This document shows positions 1 through 10,925 of a stretch of DNA of 64,000 bases, in pieces (positions within the stretch are counted from its first letter, which is position 1; each line of letters opens with the position of its first letter). A program made the translations under genes and the position numbers. Below the pieces are notes generated by a model. It saw nothing but the letters and a program-made list of their open reading frames with translations. It was not told the DNA's origin and did no database searches. The DNA comes from Amanita rubescens. Taxonomy: Eukaryota > Basidiomycota > Agaricomycetes > Agaricales > Amanitaceae. Location: contig WION01000096.1 in NCBI GenBank assembly GCA_015039365.1, positions 105,603-169,602 on the forward strand. Direction: 5' to 3'.

Positions 1-491
1 TGCTCCCAGAGCCGAATCAGTGGCTCTGAAAGCTATTTGATCGCTCTGAGAGTGGTTTTTCCAGCTTTCTTAAGCTTCACACAAAATCAAATGCAGCAAA
101 AAAGCGGTTTTATTATTGATTGTAATGATGGGAGCCAACAGTAGTAATGTAGCAGGGGAGAGCGGGTGATAGGAATCGGAATCGGTGGTTCAAATGGTGC
201 AAGAAACTTGGGTGGAATCAGGATCGACACATAGCAATGTAGTAGTACAGCTTGCAAGGAAAGTGATGATAACGAAACAGAGAACGGTTTGACAGCGGTT
301 GACAGTGATGATAGCGAAACAGTGATGATTTTTGAGAACGGTTGATAGCGAAGTGATAGCAAAATAGCAATGGCTTGAGAGTGACTGATAGTGATTGATT
401 CCGGGCGCTCTTGAAAGCGAGAAATTGCAAATAACTATATAGCAACGTCAGGATGTGCTTGTAGAATAGTAATAAAATGGCACCGTCTTAT
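1..491. other. No gene seen; short degenerate repeats
   Basis: No coding region can be supported here. Positions 240-390 contain loosely repeated units built on GATAGCGAAACAGTGATGAT and GAACGGTTGACAG, spaced irregularly. These look like a degraded short tandem repeat. Open frames in this stretch are low-complexity (Ser/Leu/Phe rich) and follow the repeat, so I do not treat them as genes. Confidence 0.4.
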
Positions 492-791
492 TCAACATTC
501 GTGACAAAATCGCCGTCTGGAATCTGGATCAAGCTCCTTGTCCTCATCGTTGACAAGGGTGCTAGAGCTGGTGCCAGAGCGGTCTCTGGATTGGGGGATA
601 GCGTTGTTCTTTTCCCTGAGAAGGTGATTCTGCACTTTGGTGATGATGTTGACCCAGTGGGCGTTGCTCAAGTTGCGTAAAGAGGCAAAGACCGTAACGT
701 GTTGGACTTTCGCCTTCCTCGTGGTGCCGTCCATCCTCACCGTAATCCTCGTGTCACCATAGTTCTCAGACGAATGTTTGGTTTTTGCCAT
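492..791 (-). CDS. Small hypothetical protein (99 aa)
   Basis: An open frame of 99 codons begins with an ATG at 791 and ends at 492. The product is hydrophilic and starts MAKTKHSSEN. It has a central stretch that could form a beta-strand followed by an amphipathic helix (ITVRMDGTTRKAKVQHVTVF, then a Leu/Asn-rich segment) and a charged Asp/Glu/Arg C-terminus ending in CHEC. The composition is more protein-like than the surrounding frames, which is the only reason to list it. I recognise no family. There is no clear intron and no neighbour that suggests a role. It may be a small orphan gene, one exon of a larger gene, or chance. Confidence 0.3.
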   Translation of the reverse strand: MAKTKHSSENYGDTRITVRMDGTTRKAKVQHVTVFASLRNLSNAHWVNIITKVQNHLLREKNNAIPQSRDRSGTSSSTLVNDEDKELDPDSRRRFCHEC

Positions 792-2836
792 CTGAGAGCT
801 CTCCTGATTCCCAGCGTTGAAGCGCGCAGCCAGCCAACGAACAGCCTGGCGGGCGCGCGATGTGAAACAGGCAAGATCAAATGCATGAGCAGCTGCATGG
901 TGCCATATGTTGTAAATGGGATGACGTGTGAGGCGAAGTGGCCAGGAGGCAAAAATTACCTTATCTTGATAATTGAGAGCGAGCAGTTGGTGACTTGCAA
1001 CGCCTGACGAGGGGGCGGGACACGAAAATGAGTTTTGTTGTAAGATAAGTCATCAGGAACACAGAAAACCCCATATATGTGTGGACTTACTTCAGTGCAA
1101 TTTCGCTTGCTGAGCGAGTTCAGCTGATCTTTTCGTCAACTGCAAGATAATGGTATGTCGAATGGTTTATGTGTGAGTAAATACAGCATATAGTTGTTAT
1201 ACTGAGCTCTAGGAGGTGTCAGGAGAAGGTGTACTGTGAAGAAAGAGAGAACTCATCTTCGTGTCATGTATAACAGTCATAAACCTATCATGGACCATTT
1301 TCTCAAGCGTGGAGTCGCTATATGTGCACCATTACTTACCCGTGATCCTTTTTGCATGGGACGAAAGAGAGAGAGACGGAGGAAGGGAAGGATAAAGTCC
1401 AGCATCTCGGAACGGTGATGTCACAGTCAGTTATTTGGTAGTGTTTGCATGTTCACCCAAAATTCTTCAAGTCCCAATCCCACCCGCCATTCAGCAGTGT
1501 GCAGGCAAAGCAACCGCATCATGGGTTTGCTTTCTTCATCTTCATCACAATTGAACCACTTTTTTTGTAGGCTCACAGGAGGTATTGAATGGCATGTCAT
1601 TCTGCAGAAATGAAACGAAGACAAGGCAACATCAGCTGGCCAACAAACTGATCAGTAAGTACTCGTCATCATCCGCACCTATCCGTTCTATGGTCATCAG
1701 TCATGATAGGTTTTTTGGCTGGGCGAAGAACGCATGGGATGGAGAGTCGGGAGGCATTGCTCACTCAAAGCTGTCGTGTCCGACCCGGAGATGAGTTATC
1801 ATAACGACCTGCCTTTGCTATATCAGCAACGCCAGCGTCAGAGCCACATGGATTGCGTATTTTTGACACCCAGAGCATGATTTGTCCAACATTTCTAGAC
1901 TCCCACCAATGACAACCTCCACATACTCCCAAAGAAAAGCCCACAATTGTATGTCTATTCTGTTTCTTCCTGTATGTGTGTTGTATAATGCGATACTCTC
2001 CCTTGCCCGTGGAGTTCGTGGGGTATGTGACCTGAACCCATTCTACAACTACGCGAAGAAAGAAACACATGGAGTCACCTGCGGAATCCTTCCTTCCGAA
2101 CATCCCAACTTCTCACCAGACATCCATTGCCTGCCAATGCTCCTCTTCCTACGTGGCCCACCAAGAGTCGCACCAAACGCGAGGATCTGCGAGAGTCTCT
2201 TACCTCCCCAACGGACCCAAGTTGTGGCACAATTGCACTTAATTCGGGTCAACAATGCTTCCACATAACCTTTCTCATTGACACAGCAGTAGACATAGAG
2301 GTAGACGAATAATGAACTTGTTGATCATGATATTCCTCAGACCCCAAACACTACATTGACCCAATCCAGTACCCTAAGCCCTAAGCAGACAAGTTGATAG
2401 GTGAGTGAGCAGAAACCGAGTGAAGAAACCACGCTGCGATGCGGAACAGGCAGTGTGAGCAATGATTTTTCCGTTGAGGCCCTGCAGCGAGAATCAGTGA
2501 GCAGTAGAATGGCTTGGTGGATTGTGGTCAACAGCGAGCGGGACAGAGGGGAAGGGGTGGGCCCGGAGTTGGCAGGGTGCTGATGAGTGTTAGGCTGGGA
2601 GTTGGAGTGAAAGTGGGCACTCACTGCCACACCTAAAGTCGCGAGCGATCACCACCAGAGCTGGAGCAGCCGAAGTGGTCATGGCCTGAGCCAGGAGCTA
2701 CAAAAGATGACGTCTGCAGAGCTGGAGCAGATGAAGCGTTGTTTGTCGGAGCATGGAGTGATCGAAGCGGAAACTCCCGTTTTGCTGATGTAGGGACTTG
2801 AAGTATCTCCTGAGTCCTGCTTGGGAGCGTAGAAAT
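792..2836. other. Intergenic stretch without a recognisable gene
   Basis: Short open frames occur on both strands (for example 1882-2268 plus, 2337-2630 minus), but none shows a recognisable domain, a coherent chain of introns or a plausible start context. The sequence is not obviously repetitive within the window. Nothing further can be supported. Confidence 0.4.
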
Positions 2837-3661
2837 TAGTGTTTACAGGTCATGTCACAATAACCAGAAAATAACTGTAACCTGACCTAACCGCTACCAG
2901 TTATAACCTGACCATTGGTCACAGTTATACCAGTCAGTGATCAGTTACAGTTACAGTTATGGCAAATGGCTCAATTGGTATAACTGGTCTATAACTGGTC
3001 ATGACTGGTTATGATGACCAACTTGAAATGGGTTATTTGTTGTGAACTACACTGTCTATATTATCTTGAATTACCCTATGTCTTGAGCTCTAAAAGTGAT
3101 ACAACTCCAACTTACCCATGTATTTAAAAAGAATTTTTGAAAAAGATGACTACATGACCACTATACCTCCCAATTCTCTACCTCACAATCTTCAGAGAAA
3201 TAGCAAAATACTCTGCCAATAATGACACTGCAATTGGCAGAGCATTTTCTATTTTTATTTTGCAGATTATCATATACATGCCACCACCCACCATCAGAAA
3301 AAATAGCAAAATACTCTGCCAATGACAACACTGCAATTAGTGGAGCATTTTCTATGTCTATTTGCAAATTATCCTATACATACATGCCACTAACCCTCAG
3401 AAAGAATAGCAAAATACTCTGCTGGTGATGAGACTAAAATTGGTGGAGCATTTTCAATTTCTATTTGCAGATTTTTAACTGGTCATGACCGGTTATGAAC
3501 TGGTCATAACTGGTTATGCAAGGTTAACCTGACCAGTTGTGACCGGTTACAACTGGTCAGGTTACAGTTACTAGGTTTAGGGGTCATTCAATAACTGGTT
3601 ACAGTCACAGTTATTCAAAATTTGGGCAAATAACCTAACCTGACCTGACCTGTAAACACTA
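2837..3661. mobile_element. hAT-like non-autonomous element (MITE-1)
   Basis: This 825-bp element is bounded by a perfect 16-bp terminal inverted repeat, TAGTGTTTACAGGTCA at 2837-2852 and its reverse complement at 3646-3661. An exact 8-bp direct repeat, GTAGAAAT, flanks it (2829-2836 and 3662-3669). An 8-bp target duplication with TAGTG-type ends is characteristic of the hAT superfamily. It encodes no transposase, so it would have to be moved in trans. Both ends carry many copies of short motifs such as AACTGGT and ACCAGTT, which may be subterminal transposase-binding repeats (inference). The middle holds three copies of a roughly 100-bp unit listed separately. Confidence 0.9.
3205..3455. repeat. 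Tandem array of palindromic units inside MITE-1
   Basis: Three copies of a unit of about 100 bp start near 3207, 3306 and 3408. Each contains a small imperfect palindrome: ACTCTGCCAAT, about 10 nt, then ATTGGCAGAGCATT in the best-preserved first copy. The copies have diverged, and the third has lost most of its pairing. Confidence 0.75.
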
Positions 3662-3924
3662 GTAGAAATGGGTATAGACAATGTTTAAATGTTTATTATA
3701 CAAATTTTATCATTCTTCCACATAGCGGGACCTGCGGCACTCGTGCCGCCATCAATAAGTTTATTATTTAGATTATTTTGCTGAGCTATATAGGTATGGG
3801 TGCCATGTCACATGTTACTGTGACACTTAAGCCAAGACCCCTTGGGGGGGAGGGGTTGAGTGAGGGTCAGAGCCAGGGGTAGGGGTTGAGAGGGGGTCAG
3901 ACCCATGCAACCCCTACCCCTACC

Positions 3925-4732
3925 TAGTGTTTTAAAGTCCGGTTCAGTCCGGTCTTTTTTCCATTTTTGGAAAGACCAGACCAAGACCGGTCTTTTGAAT
4001 TTTGAGATTTGGAAAGACCAGACCGAAACCGGAAAAAACCGGTCTTGCGGTCTTGCAAGTGAGTTGGCAACCAGTTGCAACCGGTCGCAACCGGTTTTCA
4101 CCCTCGACACTTATGTAATAGTGAAAAAATTGAACTTTGTTAAAAATATAAGTACATAACATTCTAAAGTGAGAAAAAGTGATGTTGTGGGCATTAGATA
4201 ATATGTTATTCTTCAAGATCTGACTATTGCTACACTAATGCAAGGTGTTGAATGGGTGGATGCGTAAATGGGTGCTTGGATGACGTTACTAAAATTAGAA
4301 TTGTTTCTAATTTTAGCAATGTCATCCAAGGTGACACTCGCCAATCCACCCCTCGTCGCTAAAGTTCAAGAACAAAAATGTCATTAATATATTATAATAA
4401 TCATTGTAAAGGGTCTGAGCTATGTTGTAGGGATTGGATATGTTACTTTTCAACAATGACATTGGAAATTGTTTCTAAAATTAGCAATGTCATCCGAGTT
4501 GCCACTGGCCAATCCACCCCTCCACCCCTCTCAACGGTCACCATCAAAGACCAGTTGTGACCAGTTGTGACCGGTTTTCAACCGGTCTTTGATTCTAGCC
4601 CAAAGGCCCAGACCGCAATTGGGCAGAAGTCAAATCTACCAAAACCGGCAACCACGGTTCAGTTGCAACCAGTAACGGTCCAGTCCGGTTGCCGGTTTTT
4701 TACCGGTTGCACAACTGGACTTTAAAACACTA
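3925..4732. mobile_element. hAT-like non-autonomous element (MITE-2, copy a)
   Basis: This 808-bp element starts TAGTGTTTTAAAGTCC and ends with the exact inverse, GGACTTTAAAACACTA. It is flanked by the 8-bp duplication CCCCTACC at 3917-3924 and 4733-4740. No transposase is encoded. The outer 200 bp on each side are studded with ACCGGT/AACCGG motifs. A palindrome around 4275-4330 is built on the sequence CTAAAATTAGAA and its complement. A near-identical 808-bp copy lies at 8474-9281 in the opposite orientation, so this family has moved recently. Short open frames inside are by-products of the repeat. Confidence 0.92.
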
Positions 4733-4867
4733 CCCCTACCCCTGGCTGACCCCTCCCAAAACCCCCAGGGTTGGGCCAACCCCTGGCAATCACTACACAG
4801 AGACAGTGTTGGAGGTGTAGGGAAAGGTGGTCATAGTGCTAGTTTATATATTCTGGGGTGATAATGT

Positions 4868-5124
4868 GTCAAAATGCTCTAGCGGATCTGTTAATGAACC
4901 ACATGCCACACTGACTTCACCATTGGATTCAGCGACCTCAGAAACCCCAGAAACAGTTCAGAGGTGTAGGAAAAGGTGGTCATAGTGCTAGTGTATATAT
5001 CAACAATAGAACCGGTCAGGACCGGTCATAACCAGTTGTAACTGGGGTTTTTGAGGTCACTGAATCTGATGGTGAAGTCAGTGTGGCACAAAATTCATTA
5101 ACAGATTTGCTAGAGCATTTTGAC
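4868..5124. repeat. Fold-back inverted repeat
   Basis: Arms of about 83 bp at 4868-4950 and 5042-5124 are imperfect reverse complements (left arm begins GTCAAAATGCTCTAG, right arm ends CTAGAGCATTTTGAC) around a 91-bp spacer. A further partial copy of the right arm lies at about 5205-5252. No coding capacity or target duplication was identified. Confidence 0.75.
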
Positions 5125-6458
5125 TCTTTTTGAGACATTAGATCCAAACTTAGTATGACTTGCCAGCACTATGACCAGCTGTCCCTATCTTTCCAACATT
5201 GTTTCTGGGGTTCCTGAGGTCACTGAATCCAATGGTGAAGTTGGTGTGGCCATCTGCTTCTTGACCTCTTACCATGACCACCCCTTTTTCTCGCTCGTCT
5301 TTGTGGGCCTCTGGGCCCACTACGGGCTTTGCTTATCAGCGTTTATTGGTCCTTGTGGAAATCTTGTACGTACTGGTGCCTTTGAGCACCATTTTTGTTA
5401 GGCAATGGCGCAGATACTTTTACAGATACTGTCCACTGTATCTGTATCTGTCCCTTCAAAGGTAAGTATCTGTGCAGTCACAGATAATCCATGGATAATC
5501 CACAGATACATCCACAGATTACCCAAGGGTTTATAGCCATTCAGCAAGTTTGTACCTAGACTAGTAGTAAGCTATGTCGTAGTAGTTTAAGTGTTCAGAC
5601 AGTATTTAGTTAACTCTATCTCAACCTACACATCATCTAAATGTGCCACTGCTTCTACATCTTCATTTCTTACAATGACCATAAGCTCAAACATACTGGA
5701 AGTGCATGTGTTGACTTAACTGAAAGCCAACTATGGGTTAGGGAAAGCACAAGATGCCCACAGCTGAAAAGCCTGCTGTTTCACACCCTTCAGACAGAAT
5801 AATAAAGTAGTTATTTATACCCATGACAACCCTTATGTCAATCATGGGTCTGGGCCAGGACCACTGCACATGGCATCCTGTTAACATCCTGGAGAAGGAC
5901 AGAAATTATATCAGTACCTATGGCATGAATGCCATCCATCTGTGATAGCTCAAGGATGAGAAGATGGTTAGCACTATCAATGGTTTTAACCTTGAGACTG
6001 AGCCAGATGACAAAGCTGAGATTCATCTTCAGCAGTTATTGGAAGACAAGAATTTTGAATGGTGTACTATGGCATGATCACCACCACTTCCCTTGCAAAT
6101 GATGCACATGAGATTGGCTGTATCATTCATAGCTTAAGACACTTTTGCAAAATTCTGGTGGTGGAACCATGGAATTTGGTTCAAGATTCGGAAAACTAAC
6201 AATGCTGGAAGATGTGCAGCTGGTAGATCTTTGAGAAGCTATCCCTCAGCTTAACAGCTTCAACAAGAAAACAATGCTTCTGTCATGCATGCACTTGTGC
6301 AGCTACAGCCAGGCTCAGGTCACCCAGGCCATATATAGGCACCCTACTAACAAAGCTAGGAAATGTGAAGAGAGTTAGCAGTTAGGGTGATCTCTGTGCT
6401 TTTAGCATGAGATTTGAGGTTAACAGATAGTCACAGATTACAGATACCTCTGACCAGT

Positions 6459-6499
6459 GAGCAGAAGAATTGGCATCATTGATGCCAATTCTTCTGCTC
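6459..6499. repeat. Perfect 20-bp inverted repeat with 1-nt loop
   Basis: The 41-nt sequence is a perfect hairpin. The arm GAGCAGAAGAATTGGCATCA is followed by a single T and then its exact reverse complement. It sits just downstream of a cluster of ACAGATA motifs. Its function is unknown. Confidence 0.85.
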
Positions 6500-7180
6500 T
6501 TGTGGGAATGGACGAAGGTCCTACTGTGATTGGACAGCCAATTATTCAACAAATAACCAAGGCCAACATTGATGCTGACTTATTCCACAACTCACAGACT
6601 TCAGTGTACCCTGACAACTCAAAGGTATCCTCTCCTTTGATTGCTGCACATATTGCTTTAGTGAGGGTATTAGTCTGCTCCTCTGTAAGATGTGCATCAA
6701 GTATAACCTTTGCTATCATAAATTCTGCTCAAGAACAAAAGGGGTGCCACAGGTTTTGATTAGAAGGCAAGAGAAATTCTGGGCCAGACCTCCAACAGTA
6801 GTCCTGGTAATCAGTTATTGTTGGTGAGCGACAGCTATGCAGGTGGAACTCTGTTTTAATGTTGTGTTTGTCATTGGCTGGGGTGGTTATCCCTTGTTCA
6901 GATCATCAGTTACAACAATTTGAGTTGGAAATCAATGAAATACATACCTGATTCCAAGTCATGATCATCAGAAATACTAGTCAATGATGGCCCAGGTCCT
7001 ATATCCAAATCATTGGAAGAAGCCAGTCTTAGCGGATTAGTGCCATCTGTAGCCTGCCATAAACAACTTAGCATGATAAGTGATTAGATATTTTATCACT
7101 CACCTAGGTTTTGCTAGGGCGGAAGCAGGGTGACAGCCTGTAATCCTATAGACTATAGTAGTGCCATAGGTGCAAAATGG

Positions 7181-7507
7181 TCAACATATAATGTCACTGG
7201 CAAAATAAGTAATGCACCTTGAATATGCACCCCTCTGATGCTGCTTTGCCCATAAATCCCTCTTAACCTCTTCATTGGCCTGTTTCTGTAGTTGTTTATT
7301 CTGGCATTTTGATTTGTGATTTGATAGGCCACAGATGTGATAGGATTGTTGGCAATATGGGCAAGGTACCTTCTGATTGTTGCCTTTATTCTGCAGGTTG
7401 CATGATTTTGAGGGTGAAGTGTGTGCCATAGTAAGTGAAGCTGGCCAAGGTAGGTACAGCTGATTGTACAGATAATGATTGGAGAGGACTCTAGTAACAA
7501 GTGACAA
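7181..7507 (-). pseudogene. Fragment with a C2HC-type zinc finger, probably transposon-derived
   Basis: The minus-strand frame encodes a segment reading KVPCPYCQQSYHICGLSNHK, followed by a Lys/Gln-rich helix. The arrangement is Cys-x2-Cys, about 11-12 residues, then His-x4-Cys, which fits a C2H2/C2HC finger. Fingers of this kind stand at the N-terminus of several transposon-associated proteins of mushroom-forming fungi (general knowledge of the clade; the assignment is an inference). No transposase core, start codon context or continuation could be traced, so it is either an exon or the remnant of a decayed element gene. The conceptual frame also overlaps a longer, less convincing frame at 7153-7737. 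Confidence 0.35.
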
Positions 7508-8402
7508 TGGATGCTTGATGGCAAGAATAGCTTGATATATTTATTGACTAAAATCAGTTGAGAAGTCAGTGAGATACAAGCATGAGCAGATAATGTACAT
7601 ACCAGGTAGACAACATGGACAGATGAAAGTGGCACATTCATGAGAATGTCTGCTGTAACACAACAATATTGCTGTTTTATCACCTGAATGACTTGCCTGC
7701 ACCCCAACAGACTGCACATTGCAGAGCATGTATACACAGTTATAACTATTCATTAAAGTCCTATCACAATCAACTCCTCAAATCACAAGTTGATTATGAC
7801 CGCTGCTTGCAATTGTGATCCAATCATTATTGATTTATTATTAATTGTGATGCCATTACAAGTGCTGACTAATCATAATCACCTGGGAAGTTTTCCAACA
7901 CTCCTGAAGGCAAAATACCTGAATGCCCAGTGCAAGTCACAGTTGACACCACATTTCATTTAGTAGAAAGTGGGAAGGAGCTGTAAATATAGCACAAGTA
8001 AATAAGAATCACATTTTTATAAGACATGTGATGTTTTGATTTGCTGTTGGACTTCACGCAGATCTGAAGCAAGGTTGGTGGTGCCAATGCAGGCAGCGCT
8101 TCCCAAGTATATAATCATGTCTAATTAGCAAGATACATTTTTCCTGATGAAGTACCCAAAGCCTCTCAAAACCAGGAAAGCAACTTGAAGGTGTGGGCCA
8201 CCAAGTGGCAGATCTGAGGCCAGATTTTTTATTTTTTAATTTATGTAGTTAATAATAGATCTAAGATAGGGTGTGGCTGGGCACATTCTGGACATATAAC
8301 CTAAACAGGCTCTATTTCCTTGTTTGATATGGTTTTTATTTTTCCAGTGAATTTCCCTGATTTGTTATATGGACAAAGCCCCAGGAACTTGGCCAATTCA
8401 TC

Positions 8403-8473
8403 TAGTGTTTAAAGGTCCGGTCATGAGAACCAGAAAAAAACTGGAACTGGACCAAACTGCAACCGGTTGTGAC
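8403..8473. mobile_element. Left end of an older hAT-like element, split by MITE-2 copy b
   Basis: TAGTGTTTAAAGGTCC at 8403 resembles the termini of the other hAT-like elements. Its sequence runs into GGTTGTGAC, where MITE-2 copy b is inserted, and appears to resume after 9282 with further ACCAGTT/CAGTT-rich sequence to about 9345. No matching right terminus was found, so this is a truncated relic that served as the target of the later insertion. Confidence 0.5.
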
Positions 8474-9281
8474 TAGTGTTTTAAAGTCCAGTTGTGCAAC
8501 CGGTAAAAAACCGGCAACCGGACTGGACCGTTACCGGTTGCAACTGAACCGCGGTTGCCGGTTTTGGTAGATTTGACTTCTGCCCGATTGCGGTCTGGGC
8601 CTTTGGGCTAGAATCAAAGACCGGTTGAAAACCGGTCACAACTGGTCACAACTGGTCTTTGATGGTGACCGTTGAGAGGGGTGGAGGGGTGGATTGGCCA
8701 GTGGCAACTCGGATGACATTGCTAATTTTAGAAACAATTTCCAATGTCATTGTTGAAAAGTAACATATCCAATCCCTACAACATAGCTCAGACCCTTTAC
8801 AATGATTATTATAATATATTAATGACATTTTTGTTCTTGAACTTTAGCGACGAGGGGTGGATTGGCGAGTGTCACCTTGGATGACATTGCTAAAATTAGA
8901 AACAATTCTAATTTTAGTAACGTCATCCAAGCACCCATTTACGCATCCACCCATTCAACACCTTGCATTAGTGTAGCAATAGTCAGATCTTGAAGAATAA
9001 CATAGTATCTAATGCCCACAACATCACTTTTTCTCACTTTAGAATGTTATGTACTTATATTTTTAACAAAGTTCAATTTTTTCACTATTACATAAGTGTC
9101 GAGGGTGAAAACCGGTTGCGACCGGTTGCAACTGGTTGCCAACTCACTTGCAAGACCGCAAGACCGGTTTTTTCCGGTTTCGGTCTGGTCTTTCCAAATC
9201 TCAAAATTCAAAAGACCGGTCTTGGTCCGGTCTTTCCAAAAATGGAAAAAAGACCGGACTGAACCGGACTTTAAAACACTA
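8474..9281. mobile_element. hAT-like non-autonomous element (MITE-2, copy b, inverted)
   Basis: This 808-bp element is the reverse complement of the copy at 3925-4732 and differs from it at only a few positions. It starts TAGTGTTTTAAAGTCC and ends GGACTTTAAAACACTA, with the 8-bp target duplication GTTGTGAC at 8466-8473 and 9282-9289. The equal lengths, near identity and exact duplications show a recent transposition of a family whose transposase is not in this window. Confidence 0.92.
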
Positions 9282-9564
9282 GTTGTGACTGAACCACTGC
9301 CATTGGTCACAGTTTGGTCAGTTGGGAAGCAGTTGCAGTTACGGTTTTGGTGCACCTGCGGCTCATGTTCACAAGTATAGGCTATATACATACCAGCAGT
9401 GTTACCAGAGGTACTAGTTTTCTCACAATTTAGGTGTCAAGTGGAAATGTGACAATGGCAATGTGGCCACTGCTAATGCTGGCTTCCACATAGCATTGTG
9501 ATATATGTATGACTCAGCCTAATCACATTGATTTTTCCATATATTTTAAGACTTTTGAAATTTA

Positions 9565-10187
9565 TGATGAAGTTGGGTTCTCCTCAGAGTCATGGAGTCC
9601 AACGCAGCAGCGCAGCGCATGTGACTGAGTAAGGAGCCTACTTACTAAGAAGGTAGGAGTGTGTGGGGGACTTTATAGGAGCTGAGGCTCAACTATAAGA
9701 TGTGGAGATGAGAGTAAGAAGTTAGGAGGATACGACAAATTGTCCCTCCTTATATATTGTCTGAGATACAAATAAGTGTAAACTATGCTATCTACGGACC
9801 TTATCCTATTGGATGATAAGGTGTGTATTGTATTACACAGCTATCGTCATATAGACTCATCATATGACAATATGTGAGTCATAACGTATCATATGATCTA
9901 TTCCTAGTCATAATGATTGACAGAAATTATAGGGTTCTGTCATATCTGACATATTGCTGTATGACAGATATTATAGAGTTCATTCTTGACAGATTGCTGT
10001 AGAATGACGATATATGATTCATAAGGAATCATATCTAGTAACTATGACGCAAGTGTATTTATATCTACTTAATCTATACTAAAGGAGATAGATAAGATAA
10101 GATAATATGATAAAGATAATATGATAAGATAAGAAAATATCTACGATATATTATCATTATAATATATGGTTTTATATATTTTCATCA
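9565..10187 (+). mobile_element. Solo LTR, family A (copy A1)
   Basis: A 623-bp sequence begins TGATGAAGTTGG and ends TTTTCATCA. It therefore has the TG...CA ends of a long terminal repeat, with a short terminal inverse TGATGAA/TTCATCA. It is flanked by the 5-bp duplication ATTTA (9560-9564, 10188-10192). A diverged inverted copy lies at 11023-11659. No internal retrotransposon sequence adjoins it, so it is a solo LTR left by LTR-LTR recombination. Confidence 0.85.
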
Positions 10188-10192
10188 ATTTA

Positions 10193-10925
10193 GTCTTGTT
10201 TGGCATGTTCATTCCTGCACATTTGAGATGCCACAATTTTTTAGGCATTTTTTTGCAGATTGTTTGAGGCATGTCACAAACATGTCACACACCCCTGTCA
10301 CACATGTCCATTCTCAAACATCCTAACAAATGTGGTGAAAGAAGCTGAATATTCTCCATTTTCCACCAAACATATAAACAAATATAAACAAATACAAATA
10401 TTAGCACTACATAATTTTTGGGTATTTTTCAACATTTTTTTAGATTTTTTAAGAGGGTTTTGGTGCTTTCAGCACTGTTTCTAGAGGTATTTAAACATCA
10501 GAAGTGGAGCCCACAGCACCTACCACTTTCAAATATATGTAAATATATACAAACAAGCTCAAAATAGCAATACTACATGTCTTTCTACTGTATTTATGCA
10601 TAGTCTGATTAAACTCTTATTAAACTCCCATAGGATGAGTCCTATTCACTCCTATTAAAGTCCAATAACTCCAATAGGACTCTCATTGGAATGAAGTAGG
10701 ATTTCTCAGCCAAAATGGCTGACAACCATATGTATCAGAATCCTATAGGATTCCTATGGGTAAGGGGGGGGGAGTGTAATGACCTCCATAATTAAAGTGT
10801 TAATACATATTAGTTGTCCCACAGTTCCAACAAGACATTCAACTGAGTTGGGGCACTCGAGGGAGCAACTAGTATGTGGCTGATGCTCCCAAGGCTCAAT
10901 ATTGGCCTGTGCTCTCACATCTATT
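10193..10925. other. AT-rich intergenic stretch
   Basis: No gene was found. Around 10601-10760 there are several short CCTATAGGA-like palindromes and a run of nine Gs near 10762. The frames here are short and low in complexity. Confidence 0.35.

Larger units (their letters stand above)
5253..8402. other. Degenerate, mostly non-coding stretch
   Basis: The GATAC/ACAGATA motif is repeated around 5405-5520 and again near 6425-6450, as if it marked the two ends of an old insertion, but I could not define matching termini. Fragments of open frame occur at 5838-6026 (minus) and 6457-6759 (plus) without a recognisable domain. One zinc-finger-like fragment and one perfect hairpin are listed separately. 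The rest looks like decayed repeat sequence. Confidence 0.35.

Noticed and set aside
3161..3428. Short repeated open frames in MITE-1
   Set aside because: They follow the internal tandem array and have no start context or domain.
4378..4560. A 60-codon frame here is identical to one at 8646-8828 on the other strand
   Set aside because: Both lie inside the two copies of MITE-2. The identity reflects the recent transposition, not a conserved protein.
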